This document shows positions 16,786 through 25,766 of a stretch of 59,475 bases of DNA, one piece after another. The notes beneath the pieces are model-generated. The model was given only the letters and a program-made list of their open reading frames with translations. It did no database searches and was not told where the DNA came from. Position 1 is the stretch's first letter. Every line of letters starts with the position of its first letter. The stretch covers positions 1 to 59,475 of the forward strand of contig CAKRVB010000016.1 of NCBI GenBank assembly GCA_934408725.1. The letters are read 5' to 3'. A program made the translations under genes and the position numbers. This stretch comes from an uncultured Marvinbryantia sp. (GTDB taxonomy: Bacteria; Bacillota; Clostridia; Lachnospirales; Lachnospiraceae).

Positions 16786-18032
16786 TCCCGAAATACATCT
16801 CCCATTGCTTCGATACATTCCCGGAATGCCTGATCGCTGAGCCTTGACTTCATTCCGAAAATCATCTTATTGATTACTTTTCCGGCCGCTGCTTCCACAT
16901 ATTCCTGAAGCCGGTCGATCTGTTCTACTTCCTGTGGTGCTTCTTCCTGTGCCGTACGCTGCAGCTCCCTTACCTGTTTCTGAATTCTCAGATGGAAGTC
17001 CTCTGTAGCCTGTTTTTTGATTACCTGCACCTGTTCAATCACGTCTCTGCCTTCATACCAGTCAAAGAATTCATGCATCTGCACATCCAGAATTGCTTCT
17101 GCTTTTTTGATATTCTCCTTCACCTGGGCACTGGTATGATCTGCTTTAAAATAATCGATATCATATAAAGTGACATGATCCAGTTCGCTTGCCGCCACTT
17201 CAATATCTCTTGGAACCGCCAGGTCAATCATGATCACATCATGATCCAGATGCAGTGCTTCCAGACTTTCCCTGGTTAAGGTATAATTCGGGCTGGAGGT
17301 GGCACTGACTACGTAATCACAGGAAGGAAGCAGTTCCAGCCTTTTTCCATAATCAATTCTGGAACAGCCATCCGGGATCTGCACCACACCGCTGCGGTAC
17401 TGCCTGACAGTAACCGTAACGGAAGCTCCCTGCTCACGAAACACGTTTGCAGAAAGCTTACCCATTTCTCCATTTCCGATTACCATACAGTTTTTTCCTG
17501 TAAAGCAATAGCCCTGTTCTTTTAACTCCTGTACGGCTTTATGAATCGCAGAGCTGTTGGCATCTGAAAGAGTCACTTCCGTCTTCACTTTCTTTGCCGC
17601 TGTTACTGCCATGCGAAACAACACTTCCAGCACATTATCCGTTGCATACTGATCTCTGGCCAGTGTCAGCGCATCCTTTACCTGCGTGATGATCTGGTCT
17701 TCACCCAGAATTCTGGACTGTAGTCCGCAGGCCAGTTCAAAAAGATGCTGCACGGCTTCCCCCTCACGGCGACAGACAACATACTCTTCATACATCTTTG
17801 GATCTACTTTCTTTTCCTGACAAAGCAGATCATATAGATCCACCTCCTCTTCCACACTGCTGACCCAGATTTCCATACGATTGCAGGTGGATAATATAAC
17901 ACACCCTGCAATTTGCGGATGCTCTTTCCATTTTTCCAGTGTTTCTCCAATAGCTTTTTTCGTAAAGGAAAAGACAGTACGTACATCAATGGATGCCTTC
18001 ATATGGTCAATTCCTAACATCTGTATACTCAT
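16782..18032 (-). CDS. hemA: Glutamyl-tRNA reductase
   Basis: NADPH-dependent reduction of glutamyl-tRNA to glutamate-1-semialdehyde, the entry step to tetrapyrroles. The 416-aa protein has the catalytic Cys at residue 50 in LSTCNRMEIW and GLQSRILGEDQIITQVKDAL. The NADPH domain includes MVIGNGEMGKLSANVF, and the C-terminal dimerisation helices contain KVINKMIFGMKSRL. The start at 18032 (GAGGGAAGC Shine-Dalgarno, ATGA overlap with the cbiK stop) replaces a longer frame reaching 18104. In some clostridia hemA is fused or adjacent to the precorrin-2 dehydrogenase gene; here it is neither. Confidence 0.95.
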   Translation of the reverse strand: MSIQMLGIDHMKASIDVRTVFSFTKKAIGETLEKWKEHPQIAGCVILSTCNRMEIWVSSVEEEVDLYDLLCQEKKVDPKMYEEYVVCRREGEAVQHLFELACGLQSRILGEDQIITQVKDALTLARDQYATDNVLEVLFRMAVTAAKKVKTEVTLSDANSSAIHKAVQELKEQGYCFTGKNCMVIGNGEMGKLSANVFREQGASVTVTVRQYRSGVVQIPDGCSRIDYGKRLELLPSCDYVVSATSSPNYTLTRESLEALHLDHDVIMIDLAVPRDIEVAASELDHVTLYDIDYFKADHTSAQVKENIKKAEAILDVQMHEFFDWYEGRDVIEQVQVIKKQATEDFHLRIQKQVRELQRTAQEEAPQEVEQIDRLQEYVEAAAGKVINKMIFGMKSRLSDQAFRECIEAMGDVFRE

Positions 18033-18811
18033 TTTGCTTCCCTCACATGCTGTACAAACATATTCTGGATTCCTTCCAGTTCCCCCAGTCCTATAATGTG
18101 ACACTGCACCTCATAGCCTCTCGCCCTCAGAAGGCTTCCCCAGGAATCTTTTTCTTCCCCTGCCATATCATTTCTGGCATGATCACCCGCCACAATCATA
18201 AATGGTGCCAGGTGTACTTTTTTTACTGGCAGTGACTGAATTTTTTCTATAATCATATGTAAGGTAGGAAGTGATTCCACTGTACCTACATACATATTGT
18301 CATGTCCTGCTGCTTTCAGTGCCAGATCCAGATCTTCATATACACAGTTTGCTTCGTGGGAAGTACCATGTCCCATGAAAATCAGCAGTTCTTCCTCTGG
18401 AATCTCCTTCCAGTACTCCCCCAGGATCTCTACCAGTCGATCCCGGTCTGCATCTGTGGCAAATAACGGATCTCCTGTTCGGATTTCCTTAAAATCTTTC
18501 TGCGCAGCCAGAATCTGGCCGCGCATTTTATCATTTTCTATGGCATTCATCACATGGGTCGGCTGTACAATCACCTGCTGTATGCCGTCCTGCTTCATAC
18601 GGACAAAAGCTTCTTCTACACTGTCAATCTGAACCTGATCCCGATTCTTTAATTTCTTTCGAATCATATCACTGGTCCAGGCACGGTAAACCCGATAATC
18701 CGGAAAACTGTCCTGAATTCTGTTTTCAATCTGGTCAATCGTCTTTTCTCTGGTGTCATTATGACTGGTACCAAAGCTCACAACCAGAATTGCTTTTGTC
18801 TGTACTGCCAT
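18029..18811 (-). CDS. cbiK: Sirohydrochlorin cobaltochelatase CbiK
   Basis: Inserts Co2+ into sirohydrochlorin at the start of the anaerobic cobalamin pathway. The 260-aa class II chelatase starts AVQTKAILVVSFGTSHNDTR; VVSFGTS is the family's N-terminal signature. The metal-binding His residues lie in LIFMGHGTSHEANCVYED and in FMIVAGDHARNDMAGEE. The length matches CbiK rather than the shorter CbiX. No signal peptide is seen, so it is cytosolic, unlike the periplasmic CbiK of Desulfovibrio. It lies between the YARHG gene and hemA, overlapping hemA by 4 bp. Confidence 0.94.
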   Translation of the reverse strand: MAVQTKAILVVSFGTSHNDTREKTIDQIENRIQDSFPDYRVYRAWTSDMIRKKLKNRDQVQIDSVEEAFVRMKQDGIQQVIVQPTHVMNAIENDKMRGQILAAQKDFKEIRTGDPLFATDADRDRLVEILGEYWKEIPEEELLIFMGHGTSHEANCVYEDLDLALKAAGHDNMYVGTVESLPTLHMIIEKIQSLPVKKVHLAPFMIVAGDHARNDMAGEEKDSWGSLLRARGYEVQCHIIGLGELEGIQNMFVQHVREAK

Positions 18812-18847
18812 CTCTCTTCCCCTTTTTCTATGTTCTCTTACATTGTT

Positions 18848-20035
18848 TTACATTTGATTGATGTTATGAGCCTGCTCATATTTCACAATCGTATCTATAT
18901 TTGCTCTCTCATATTCATTGAATACACTTGCCGCATACTCTTCTGTAAAGTCTGCGCCGCTTACTGTCGGCTGATACCAGGATTTACTTCTGAAATAACT
19001 GTTCAGATCTTCATTGGCAAAGATTCTGCCATGTCTTGCATAAATCTCATTTCTTGCCAGCAGAATTTCGTAATCCGAGAGTCCGGTCAGATCTTCATCT
19101 GTAATATAGCGGCTGTCGCTGTCTGGAATGATATAGTCTTCTGAAGAATTATCTGTTTCTGCCAATGCTTCCGACTGTTCTCCATAAGCAGCAAAATTAT
19201 TTGCATTTTTATTTTCCCGGTTCTCATTTTGATAGCTGTGGAACCAGGTCTCACCATATTGCATAAGCTCTGCTTCCGGATTGTCAAGATATGCATCCAC
19301 CGTATCTATCTCTTCCGTCAGATACCGCTGTATCACATTCACCTTCGTCAGATTATCTACCTGATCCGTTATCGGAGTGGTTACCAGTTCTGCCGGATAC
19401 AGCCCCATAGCATTTAATGCATCTCTGGCTGGTTCTACCTCGCTATCCTCCCATGCACTGCCGGCAATTCCAGTATCTGCCTGTTGTACAAAAGATGTTC
19501 CATCATAGGTAAATGTGCGCAGATTCCAATCTACACCGTCTGCCAGAAAATTCATAGTCTCCTTTTCTTCACAGCAAAGATACATGCCGTTATCCGTGCT
19601 GACCAGGAACACATTGATATCTGCTTCACTGGTCGTCAGAATGTCTTCTGCCAGAGTGCACTGGGCAACTCTTTTCAGCTTATCCCCCTCATACTGATAT
19701 ACTTCCGCAATCAGGTTATTCTGATCGGTATTCTCATCTGGCTGTTTTAGCCGGATCGCCAGCAGTTCTTCTGTTCCGTTCCAGTCCAGATCCAGCTGAT
19801 CCAGGGCCAGATATCCATCATACTTCTTATACTCCAGTGAACCGAGCCATCCCTGCAGATAAGCCGGATCCGTGAAATCATACACCTGTGTATCATTGGA
19901 ATAAGTATAAAACAATTCCGCTATATCCACCTGTTCTGCTGCATCCTCTGCACCGGCCAGCACCGGAATGGCAACTGCCATCAGTCCTGTTAACATTCCC
20001 ATCTGTAATGTTCTTATCTTATTTTTGCATCTCAT
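18848..20035 (-). CDS. Secreted YARHG-domain protein of unknown function
   Basis: 395-aa exported protein inside the cobalamin/haem operon. The N-terminus has a Sec signal peptide (LQMGMLTGLMAVAIPVLAGA). A central beta-rich part contains LDQLDLDWNGTEELLAIRL, resembling an Asp/Asn metal-binding repeat. An Asn/Glu/Ser-rich linker leads to a C-terminal YARHG domain (SDYEILLARNEIYARHGRIF, then FRSKSWYQPT). YARHG domains are extracellular and of unknown function, often at the C-terminus of bacterial surface proteins. The start at 20035 has GGAGGAGG 7 nt upstream. It lies 103 bp after cbiC and 36 bp before cbiK with no terminator on either side, so it should be co-transcribed. A role in corrinoid handling would be pure inference. 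Confidence 0.8.
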   Translation of the reverse strand: MRCKNKIRTLQMGMLTGLMAVAIPVLAGAEDAAEQVDIAELFYTYSNDTQVYDFTDPAYLQGWLGSLEYKKYDGYLALDQLDLDWNGTEELLAIRLKQPDENTDQNNLIAEVYQYEGDKLKRVAQCTLAEDILTTSEADINVFLVSTDNGMYLCCEEKETMNFLADGVDWNLRTFTYDGTSFVQQADTGIAGSAWEDSEVEPARDALNAMGLYPAELVTTPITDQVDNLTKVNVIQRYLTEEIDTVDAYLDNPEAELMQYGETWFHSYQNENRENKNANNFAAYGEQSEALAETDNSSEDYIIPDSDSRYITDEDLTGLSDYEILLARNEIYARHGRIFANEDLNSYFRSKSWYQPTVSGADFTEEYAASVFNEYERANIDTIVKYEQAHNINQM

Positions 20036-20138
20036 ATGATATCCTCCTCCAAGTACGTTACTGCTATCATAACATACCATGGCTTCCAGAACATTAACTG
20101 CATCTTAAATTTTTCTTATACAGGCATTCTCGATTCTG

Positions 20139-20774
20139 CTATTCTCTGCCGCCTGCCATATAAAGAAGTGCATTACAGATACAGGCTGCAATATTACTTC
20201 CGCCTTTTCTGCCCTTTGCCACAATATAAGGCACATCTGCCTGCATAATCAGTTCTTTTGACTGTACCACATTCACAAATCCTACTGGTACCCCGATGAT
20301 CAGTTCCGGCTGTAACTTTCCATCCTCGATCAGTTCATATAGACGGACCAGTGCTGTAGGCGCATTACCGATTGCAAAAATCAGTGGTTTTTGTAAGGCT
20401 GCTGCCTTGTCCATGCTGGCTGTTGCTCTTGTTGTACCATTCTTTCTGGCAATTTCAGCCACTTCTTCATCTGACATAAAGCAGTACACTTCCCCGCCAA
20501 ACTTCTGCAGTGCCTTTTTATTAATTCCCGCTTTTGCCATCTGGGTATCTGTCACAATACAGGCTCCGTTTTTCAATGCTTTCAGTGCCTTTTCCACTAC
20601 ATCATCGGAAAACATAAGATTTTGGGCATAATCAAAATCTGCACTGGTATGAATGCATCGCTTGATAATCGGTGCCTTATCTTCCGGGAGTTCATATCCC
20701 AGTTCTTCCGTAATAATAGCAAAACTGCGTTTTTCAATATCCATCGGTTTTACATTTTCCAGCTGTACCTTCAT
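20139..20774 (-). CDS. cbiC: Cobalt-precorrin-8 methylmutase
   Basis: Catalyses the C11-to-C12 methyl shift that yields cobyrinate. The 211-aa protein carries the catalytic His in PIIKRCIHTSADFDYAQNL and the family motifs IVTDTQMAKAGINK, AIGNAPTALVRLYELIEDG, IIGVPVGFVNVVQSKELI and GRKGGSNIAACICNALLYMA. It directly follows cbiP, whose stop codon abuts its start. It is the last of the contiguous corrin-ring genes before the YARHG gene. Confidence 0.96.
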   Translation of the reverse strand: MKVQLENVKPMDIEKRSFAIITEELGYELPEDKAPIIKRCIHTSADFDYAQNLMFSDDVVEKALKALKNGACIVTDTQMAKAGINKKALQKFGGEVYCFMSDEEVAEIARKNGTTRATASMDKAAALQKPLIFAIGNAPTALVRLYELIEDGKLQPELIIGVPVGFVNVVQSKELIMQADVPYIVAKGRKGGSNIAACICNALLYMAGGRE

Positions 20775-22292
20775 TTAAATTCCCTCTTCCAATATCTCAT
20801 AGATCTTTTTCATATCCAGATGTTCTCTCAGGCCTGCCGCCAGCAGATCATACTGTGTCTCCTTAAACTGTGCAAAATCAACTGATGTAATCTCACTCAC
20901 ATCCAGTCCTTTTTCCCGTCCAATTGCACGAATCACCGCCTTTGGAACTTCTTCTTTTTCAAACACCCCATGCACATAGGTACCATATACATGATCCGTA
21001 TAGGCCCCATCTTTCTTTGTCTGCCCTTTTGTCTGAGCACCATGATCCGTGATCTCTGTAAGAGACCGGGCGCCCTCTTTTACCGTTGTCACACCCATAT
21101 GGATCTCATAACCTTCCAGCGCTGCTCCGGACAATTCCTTCAGCCGGCCCTCCACCTGCGTAAAAGTCCCGCTGACTCTGGTTCTTGTCTTATCACCCGC
21201 AAATACGGTATCCATCGGAAGCAGGCCCATACCTTTCATGGTTCCGCCACCTTCTACTCCTTCCGGATCGCTTAAGGATTCCCCCAGCATCTGGTAGCCG
21301 CCACAGATACCAAAAATCAGTTTTCCCGATGCTGCCGCCTTTAAGACTGCTGCTTCCAGGCCATTCTGACGCATCCAGGCCAGATCCGCCATGGTACTCT
21401 TTGTTCCAGGCAAAATAATCAGATCCGGATTCTTCAGTTCTGACACGCTGCCTACATAACGCAAAGAGACTCCTTCCATGCTCTCAAATGGATTAAAATC
21501 CGTAAAATTAGAGATTCGTGGCAGACGTATCACCGCAATATCGATGACCCCTACTGCTGCTTTCCGGTCAAACCGTTCTGTCAGGCTGTCTTCATCTTCC
21601 ACCTGAATCTGCAGATATGGTGCCACGCCTACTACCGGGATACCTGCTTTTTCTTCCAGCATTTTTACCCCTGGATCCAGGATAGTTTTATCACCACGGA
21701 ACTTGTTGATGATCAGACCTTTGACCATCTTTTTCTCCTCTTCTTCCAGAAGCATAACGGTACCGATCAGCTGTGCAAATACACCGCCCCGGTCAATATC
21801 TCCCACCAGAAGAACCGGTGCTTTGGCCATTTTTGCCATGCCCATATTGACAATATCTTCCTCTTTCAGGTTGATCTCTGCCGGGCTTCCTGCTCCCTCA
21901 ATCACAATAATGTCATATTCCTCTTCCAGTCTGTGATATGCTTCCATAATCTGCGGAACCAGCTGCTTCTTATAGGCAAAATAATCTCTTGCCTTCATAT
22001 TCCCCAGCACTTCTCCGTTGACAATCACCTGGGAACCCACATCGGTAGTTGGCTTCAGCAAAATAGGGTTCATATATACAGAAGGCCTGATACCTGCTGC
22101 TTCCGCCTGCATCACCTGAGCCCTTCCCATTTCCAGTCCCTCTTCGGTAATGAAAGAATTCAGTGCCATATTCTGAGACTTAAATGGTGCCACTTTATAA
22201 CCGTCCTGTTTAAATATCCGGCAAAGCCCAGCTGCCAGCAGACTTTTTCCTGCGTTGGACATTGTGCCCTGCACCATAATCGCTTTTGCCAT
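20775..22292 (-). CDS. cbiP: Cobyric acid synthase CbiP (CobQ)
   Basis: ATP- and glutamine-dependent amidation of the b, d, e and g side chains of adenosylcobyrinate a,c-diamide. The 505-aa protein has the N-terminal dethiobiotin-synthetase-like ATPase fold ([33 protein letters not shown] region, [10 protein letters not shown]) and a C-terminal class I glutamine amidotransferase with the Cys in [14 protein letters not shown] and the His in [12 protein letters not shown]. The start follows the cobD stop by one base. Downstream it abuts cbiC. Confidence 0.96.
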   Translation of the reverse strand: MAKAIMVQGTMSNAGKSLLAAGLCRIFKQDGYKVAPFKSQNMALNSFITEEGLEMGRAQVMQAEAAGIRPSVYMNPILLKPTTDVGSQVIVNGEVLGNMKARDYFAYKKQLVPQIMEAYHRLEEEYDIIVIEGAGSPAEINLKEEDIVNMGMAKMAKAPVLLVGDIDRGGVFAQLIGTVMLLEEEEKKMVKGLIINKFRGDKTILDPGVKMLEEKAGIPVVGVAPYLQIQVEDEDSLTERFDRKAAVGVIDIAVIRLPRISNFTDFNPFESMEGVSLRYVGSVSELKNPDLIILPGTKSTMADLAWMRQNGLEAAVLKAAASGKLIFGICGGYQMLGESLSDPEGVEGGGTMKGMGLLPMDTVFAGDKTRTRVSGTFTQVEGRLKELSGAALEGYEIHMGVTTVKEGARSLTEITDHGAQTKGQTKKDGAYTDHVYGTYVHGVFEKEEVPKAVIRAIGREKGLDVSEITSVDFAQFKETQYDLLAAGLREHLDMKKIYEILEEGI

Positions 22293-22293
22293 A

Positions 22294-23352
22294 TCAGTTC
22301 CGCCTTTCTGCAGGCTTTAAGATCTTCTGAAATACCTGCACCAGTTCTTCATTTTCTTTTCTTGTTCTTACCGCAATACGGTAATATCCCTTTCTCAATC
22401 CATGATAATTACTACAGTCACGGATCAGTATGCCCGCCTCTCGACATTTCTCTGACAGATCTTCCGGTCCTTCAAAAAACAGATAATTGGCCTGGGAATC
22501 ACAAACCCACAGATTCATGTTCTGCAGCTGCTTTTTCAGCCATATACGTTCTTCCTGAACCAACTTTGCCGAGCGATGGACAAATGCAGTTTCCTGCAAG
22601 GCAGCTACACCAGCTGCCTGTGCCGGTATGGACACGCTCCAAGGCTGTACCACATTTTTCATTCGCTCCAGCAGCCTCTCATCCCGACTCATTCCGTAGC
22701 CCAGCCGAAGGCCCGCCATAGCGTAGATCTTGGTAAATGCCTTTAAAATAAACAGATTCGGATAATCGCCCAGATATCCGGTATATTCTGCTTCTTTTTC
22801 CTGTTCCAGGAAGTCAATGAAACAGGAGTCCAGAACCACGCGTATCTTCTTTTCCAGACAGATCTGAAAGATTTCCAGCATCTCTTCCTTCGGAATCAAA
22901 AGGCCGGTAGGATTATTGGGATTACATAGAAAAATCATATCCAGATCCTCCGTCAGCATTTTTTTGTAATCCGTCTGATATCGAAATCCATGTTCTTTTT
23001 TTAGTTCATAGTAACGAACCTCACACCCGTTTGCCCTCAGTGCCTGCTCATACTCTGCAAATCCAGGTGCCATCAAAAGTGCCCTTTGCGGCTTTTCAGC
23101 CTGTACCATGGCAAAAATCAGTTCTGCAGCACCATTTCCGCACAAGATCTGCTCTGGCTCCATATTTTCTTTTTCTGCCAGGGCTCTCCGCAATGCCCTG
23201 CAGTCTACGTCCGGATAATGTGCACAGTCCAGAATTGATTTTTGTGCCGCTTTAACCACATTCTCCGGTGTCCCTAATGGATTGATATTCGCAGAGTAAT
23301 CAATCCGGTAAGAGACCTCATATATATCTCCTCCATGCCGGTGTTTCAGCAT
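22294..23352 (-). CDS. cobD: Threonine-phosphate decarboxylase CobD (PLP enzyme)
   Basis: Makes (R)-1-amino-2-propanol phosphate, the arm attached to adenosylcobyric acid by CbiB. The 352-aa class II-aminotransferase-like protein starts [20 protein letters not shown] with the family HGG motif and [11 protein letters not shown]. It continues with [29 protein letters not shown], the PLP Lys in [20 protein letters not shown], and [16 protein letters not shown]. The HGG start and adjacency to cbiB and cbiP separate it from histidinol-phosphate aminotransferases. This is the Salmonella meaning of CobD (Pseudomonas CobC). Confidence 0.92.
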   Translation of the reverse strand: MLKHRHGGDIYEVSYRIDYSANINPLGTPENVVKAAQKSILDCAHYPDVDCRALRRALAEKENMEPEQILCGNGAAELIFAMVQAEKPQRALLMAPGFAEYEQALRANGCEVRYYELKKEHGFRYQTDYKKMLTEDLDMIFLCNPNNPTGLLIPKEEMLEIFQICLEKKIRVVLDSCFIDFLEQEKEAEYTGYLGDYPNLFILKAFTKIYAMAGLRLGYGMSRDERLLERMKNVVQPWSVSIPAQAAGVAALQETAFVHRSAKLVQEERIWLKKQLQNMNLWVCDSQANYLFFEGPEDLSEKCREAGILIRDCSNYHGLRKGYYRIAVRTRKENEELVQVFQKILKPAERRN

Positions 23353-23380
23353 TTTATTCCTCCAGTCTGCTCCTGCTGCA

Positions 23381-24343
23381 TCAGATCAGTAAGATCAGAT
23401 ATTTTACCAGTGCAAAGACTGCCATGGAAATACCCGCTGTCGCATACAGCAATTTATTCGCACGGACAATATCCTTTGGCTCTATCGGCCGGATATCATC
23501 TCCGATTGTTTTCTTTTTATGTAATTCTCCAAAATACCAGGCATCCCCTGCCAGCTGGACATCCAGTGCCCCTGCCATAACTGCTTCTGTCTGTGCAGAA
23601 TTGGGACTGGCATGATTGTAACGGTCTCTCCGAAAGATCTGCCATGCATGAGCACCATCCAGATGAATCAGGAAAGATGCTGCGATCATCAAGAGCCCTG
23701 CCAGTCTTGCCGGAATATAGTTTGCCACATCATCCAGATACGCAGGAATCCGTCCAAAGTACCGATATCGGTCATTCTTATAGGCCACCATGGAATCCAT
23801 AGTATTGACAGACTTATACATCCATCCAAGGAATGCACCTCCAATGGCCATATAAAACATTGGAGCAATAACACCATCTGAAGTGTTTTCCGCCACTGTC
23901 TCAACAGCAGCTTTTGTTACCCCGGCTTCATCCAGCACATTGGTATCCCTTCCAACAATCATGGATACCGCCTTCCGGCTTCCAGACAGATCATGCTTTC
24001 GTAATCTCTTATATACCTTCATGCTTTCTGTTTTCAATGATTTGGTCGCCAGAAGCTGCCAGCACATGATCGTCTCCAGTACCAGACGGCAGACCGGATG
24101 AATCCACTGTGCCGCCAGAAGCAGTAACAGCGGAACTCCCGATGAGATTCCAATCACAATCAATGCCATAAGCCACCCCATAACCATCTGGCGGTCAGGC
24201 GAATCGATTCTCCTGTTCATCTTTTTTTCCAGAACGCCAATCAGGTTACCCACCAGCCTGATTGGATGGTAAAGACCTTCCGGGTCTCCGATCAGTAAAT
24301 CCAGCAAAAATCCCAGTACAAGTGCCAGAAGTGATACTTTCAT
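23381..24343 (-). CDS. cbiB: Adenosylcobinamide-phosphate synthase CbiB
   Basis: Integral membrane enzyme that couples aminopropanol (phosphate) to adenosylcobyric acid. The 320-aa protein has hydrophobic segments at SLLALVLGFLLDLLIGD, VMGWLMALIVIGISSGVPLL and the C-terminus (ISMAVFALVKYLILLI). Family motifs are YHPIRLVGNLIGVLEK, SMIVGRDTNVLDEAGVTKAA, VETVAENTSDGVIAPMFYMA and SPNSAQTEAVMAGALDVQLA. It lies between cbiA and cobD, whose product is its cosubstrate. CobU, CobS and CobT for nucleotide-loop assembly are not in the window. Confidence 0.95.
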   Translation of the reverse strand: MKVSLLALVLGFLLDLLIGDPEGLYHPIRLVGNLIGVLEKKMNRRIDSPDRQMVMGWLMALIVIGISSGVPLLLLLAAQWIHPVCRLVLETIMCWQLLATKSLKTESMKVYKRLRKHDLSGSRKAVSMIVGRDTNVLDEAGVTKAAVETVAENTSDGVIAPMFYMAIGGAFLGWMYKSVNTMDSMVAYKNDRYRYFGRIPAYLDDVANYIPARLAGLLMIAASFLIHLDGAHAWQIFRRDRYNHASPNSAQTEAVMAGALDVQLAGDAWYFGELHKKKTIGDDIRPIEPKDIVRANKLLYATAGISMAVFALVKYLILLI

Positions 24344-24371
24344 TTTCTTTTATCCTCGGTTCTGTTTGATT

Positions 24372-25766
24372 TTATTTTGTTTCCTGATACTTCCTGCATT
24401 TTTTCAGAAACTTCAGAATAAATTCCGGACTGGCATAATAATATAAATGCGGGAATCCTGCCATCAGTGTCTCTGTTTCATGAATACACCGCCAGCTGCG
24501 GCTGCTAAGAGGCTTTTTGGCCAGATAACTCTCCCCACAGGAGGTACTGTCAAAATAGTGAAACTCATGTCCCTTCAGCCTGCATCCCTCTTTGGGCTCC
24601 TCTGCCCGTTCCAGTTCGATATACCCGAAACGTCCCAGCTTTTTCGTACGATAGGCTGTTCCGTCAATGACACCTGCCATCGGCCAGCTGCTGCCTTCCA
24701 TATCCTCCATCGTCTGATGCAGATACATGAAACCGCCGCATTCTGCCATGCATGGCAAGCCTTCTGCCAGTTTTTCCTTTACATCCTGGCGCATTTTCTC
24801 GTTCTCTGACAATTCCTTTGCAAACAGCTCCGGGTATCCCCCATAAAAAAGTACACCGTCAGCTGCAGGAATCTCTGTATCATGTATTGGCGAAAAGGGA
24901 ATCAGTTCTACTCCCATCTCCCGAAGCAGCTGCATATTTGCTTCATAAATAAAGCAAAATGCTTCGTCTTTACTCACTGCAATGCGAAGAGTCGGCTTAC
25001 CCTTCTTTTCTTCTGCAGCGAGGCTGAAAAACTGATCCATCTCTTTTTCCGCCTGTTCAAAACTTCCAACCTCTCCGGCCTTCCGGCCGATCTCCAGGAT
25101 CTGATCCAGATCAAGTGTATCTTCCAGTACTTCTGCGATATGCTGAAGCTTCTCCGAAAGCTGCGCTACTTCCTGTGGAAGAACCAGACCAAGGTGGCGG
25201 CTTTCCAGCGAACAATCTTCCATACGCGGAACATAGCCGCATACCGGTATGCCAAGTTCTTTCTCAATCGCTTCTTTCATCTTCGGATACAGCATCGGAG
25301 ATAACTGATTCAAAATCACTCCGCAGATCCTTGTCGGTTCCCGGAATGTCAGAAATCCTTTAATATAAGCCAGCACTGACAGACTCATGCCTCTGGTATT
25401 CACGACCAGGATCACTGGTGTGTTCGTCACCTCAGCCAGATCACAGGCGCTTGCCTGAACAGAAAATCCACCAAGTCCATCGTAGTATCCCATCACACCT
25501 TCCATCACGGAGATGTCACTGTCCACCGCATTTTTGCAAAACAGATAACGAGTCAGTTCTTCTCCTGCAAAAAAGGTATCCAGATTGCCGGAGCGGGTAT
25601 GGATCACTTTTTCATGGAACATGGGATCTATATAATCCGGACCGCATTTAAACGATGTGACCTTTAAGCCTCTGTTTTTCAATGCCTGCAATATTCCGCA
25701 GGTAATCATAGTTTTTCCACTGCCGCTTGATCCTGCTGCCAGCATCACTCTCGGATAATTTTTCAT
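24372..25766 (-). CDS. cbiA: Cobyrinate a,c-diamide synthase CbiA
   Basis: ATP- and glutamine-dependent amidation of the a and c carboxylates of cob(II)yrinate. The 464-aa protein has an N-terminal ATPase domain (MLAAGSSGSGKTMITCGIL, KCGPDYIDPMFH, SVMEGVMGYYDG). The C-terminal glutamine amidotransferase has its Cys in PCMAECGGFMYLHQTM and a His in LKGHEFHYFDSTS. The family-typical ASPEFILKFLKKC lies close to the C-terminus. It follows the cbiJET fusion without a gap. Confidence 0.95.
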   Translation of the reverse strand: MKNYPRVMLAAGSSGSGKTMITCGILQALKNRGLKVTSFKCGPDYIDPMFHEKVIHTRSGNLDTFFAGEELTRYLFCKNAVDSDISVMEGVMGYYDGLGGFSVQASACDLAEVTNTPVILVVNTRGMSLSVLAYIKGFLTFREPTRICGVILNQLSPMLYPKMKEAIEKELGIPVCGYVPRMEDCSLESRHLGLVLPQEVAQLSEKLQHIAEVLEDTLDLDQILEIGRKAGEVGSFEQAEKEMDQFFSLAAEEKKGKPTLRIAVSKDEAFCFIYEANMQLLREMGVELIPFSPIHDTEIPAADGVLFYGGYPELFAKELSENEKMRQDVKEKLAEGLPCMAECGGFMYLHQTMEDMEGSSWPMAGVIDGTAYRTKKLGRFGYIELERAEEPKEGCRLKGHEFHYFDSTSCGESYLAKKPLSSRSWRCIHETETLMAGFPHLYYYASPEFILKFLKKCRKYQETK

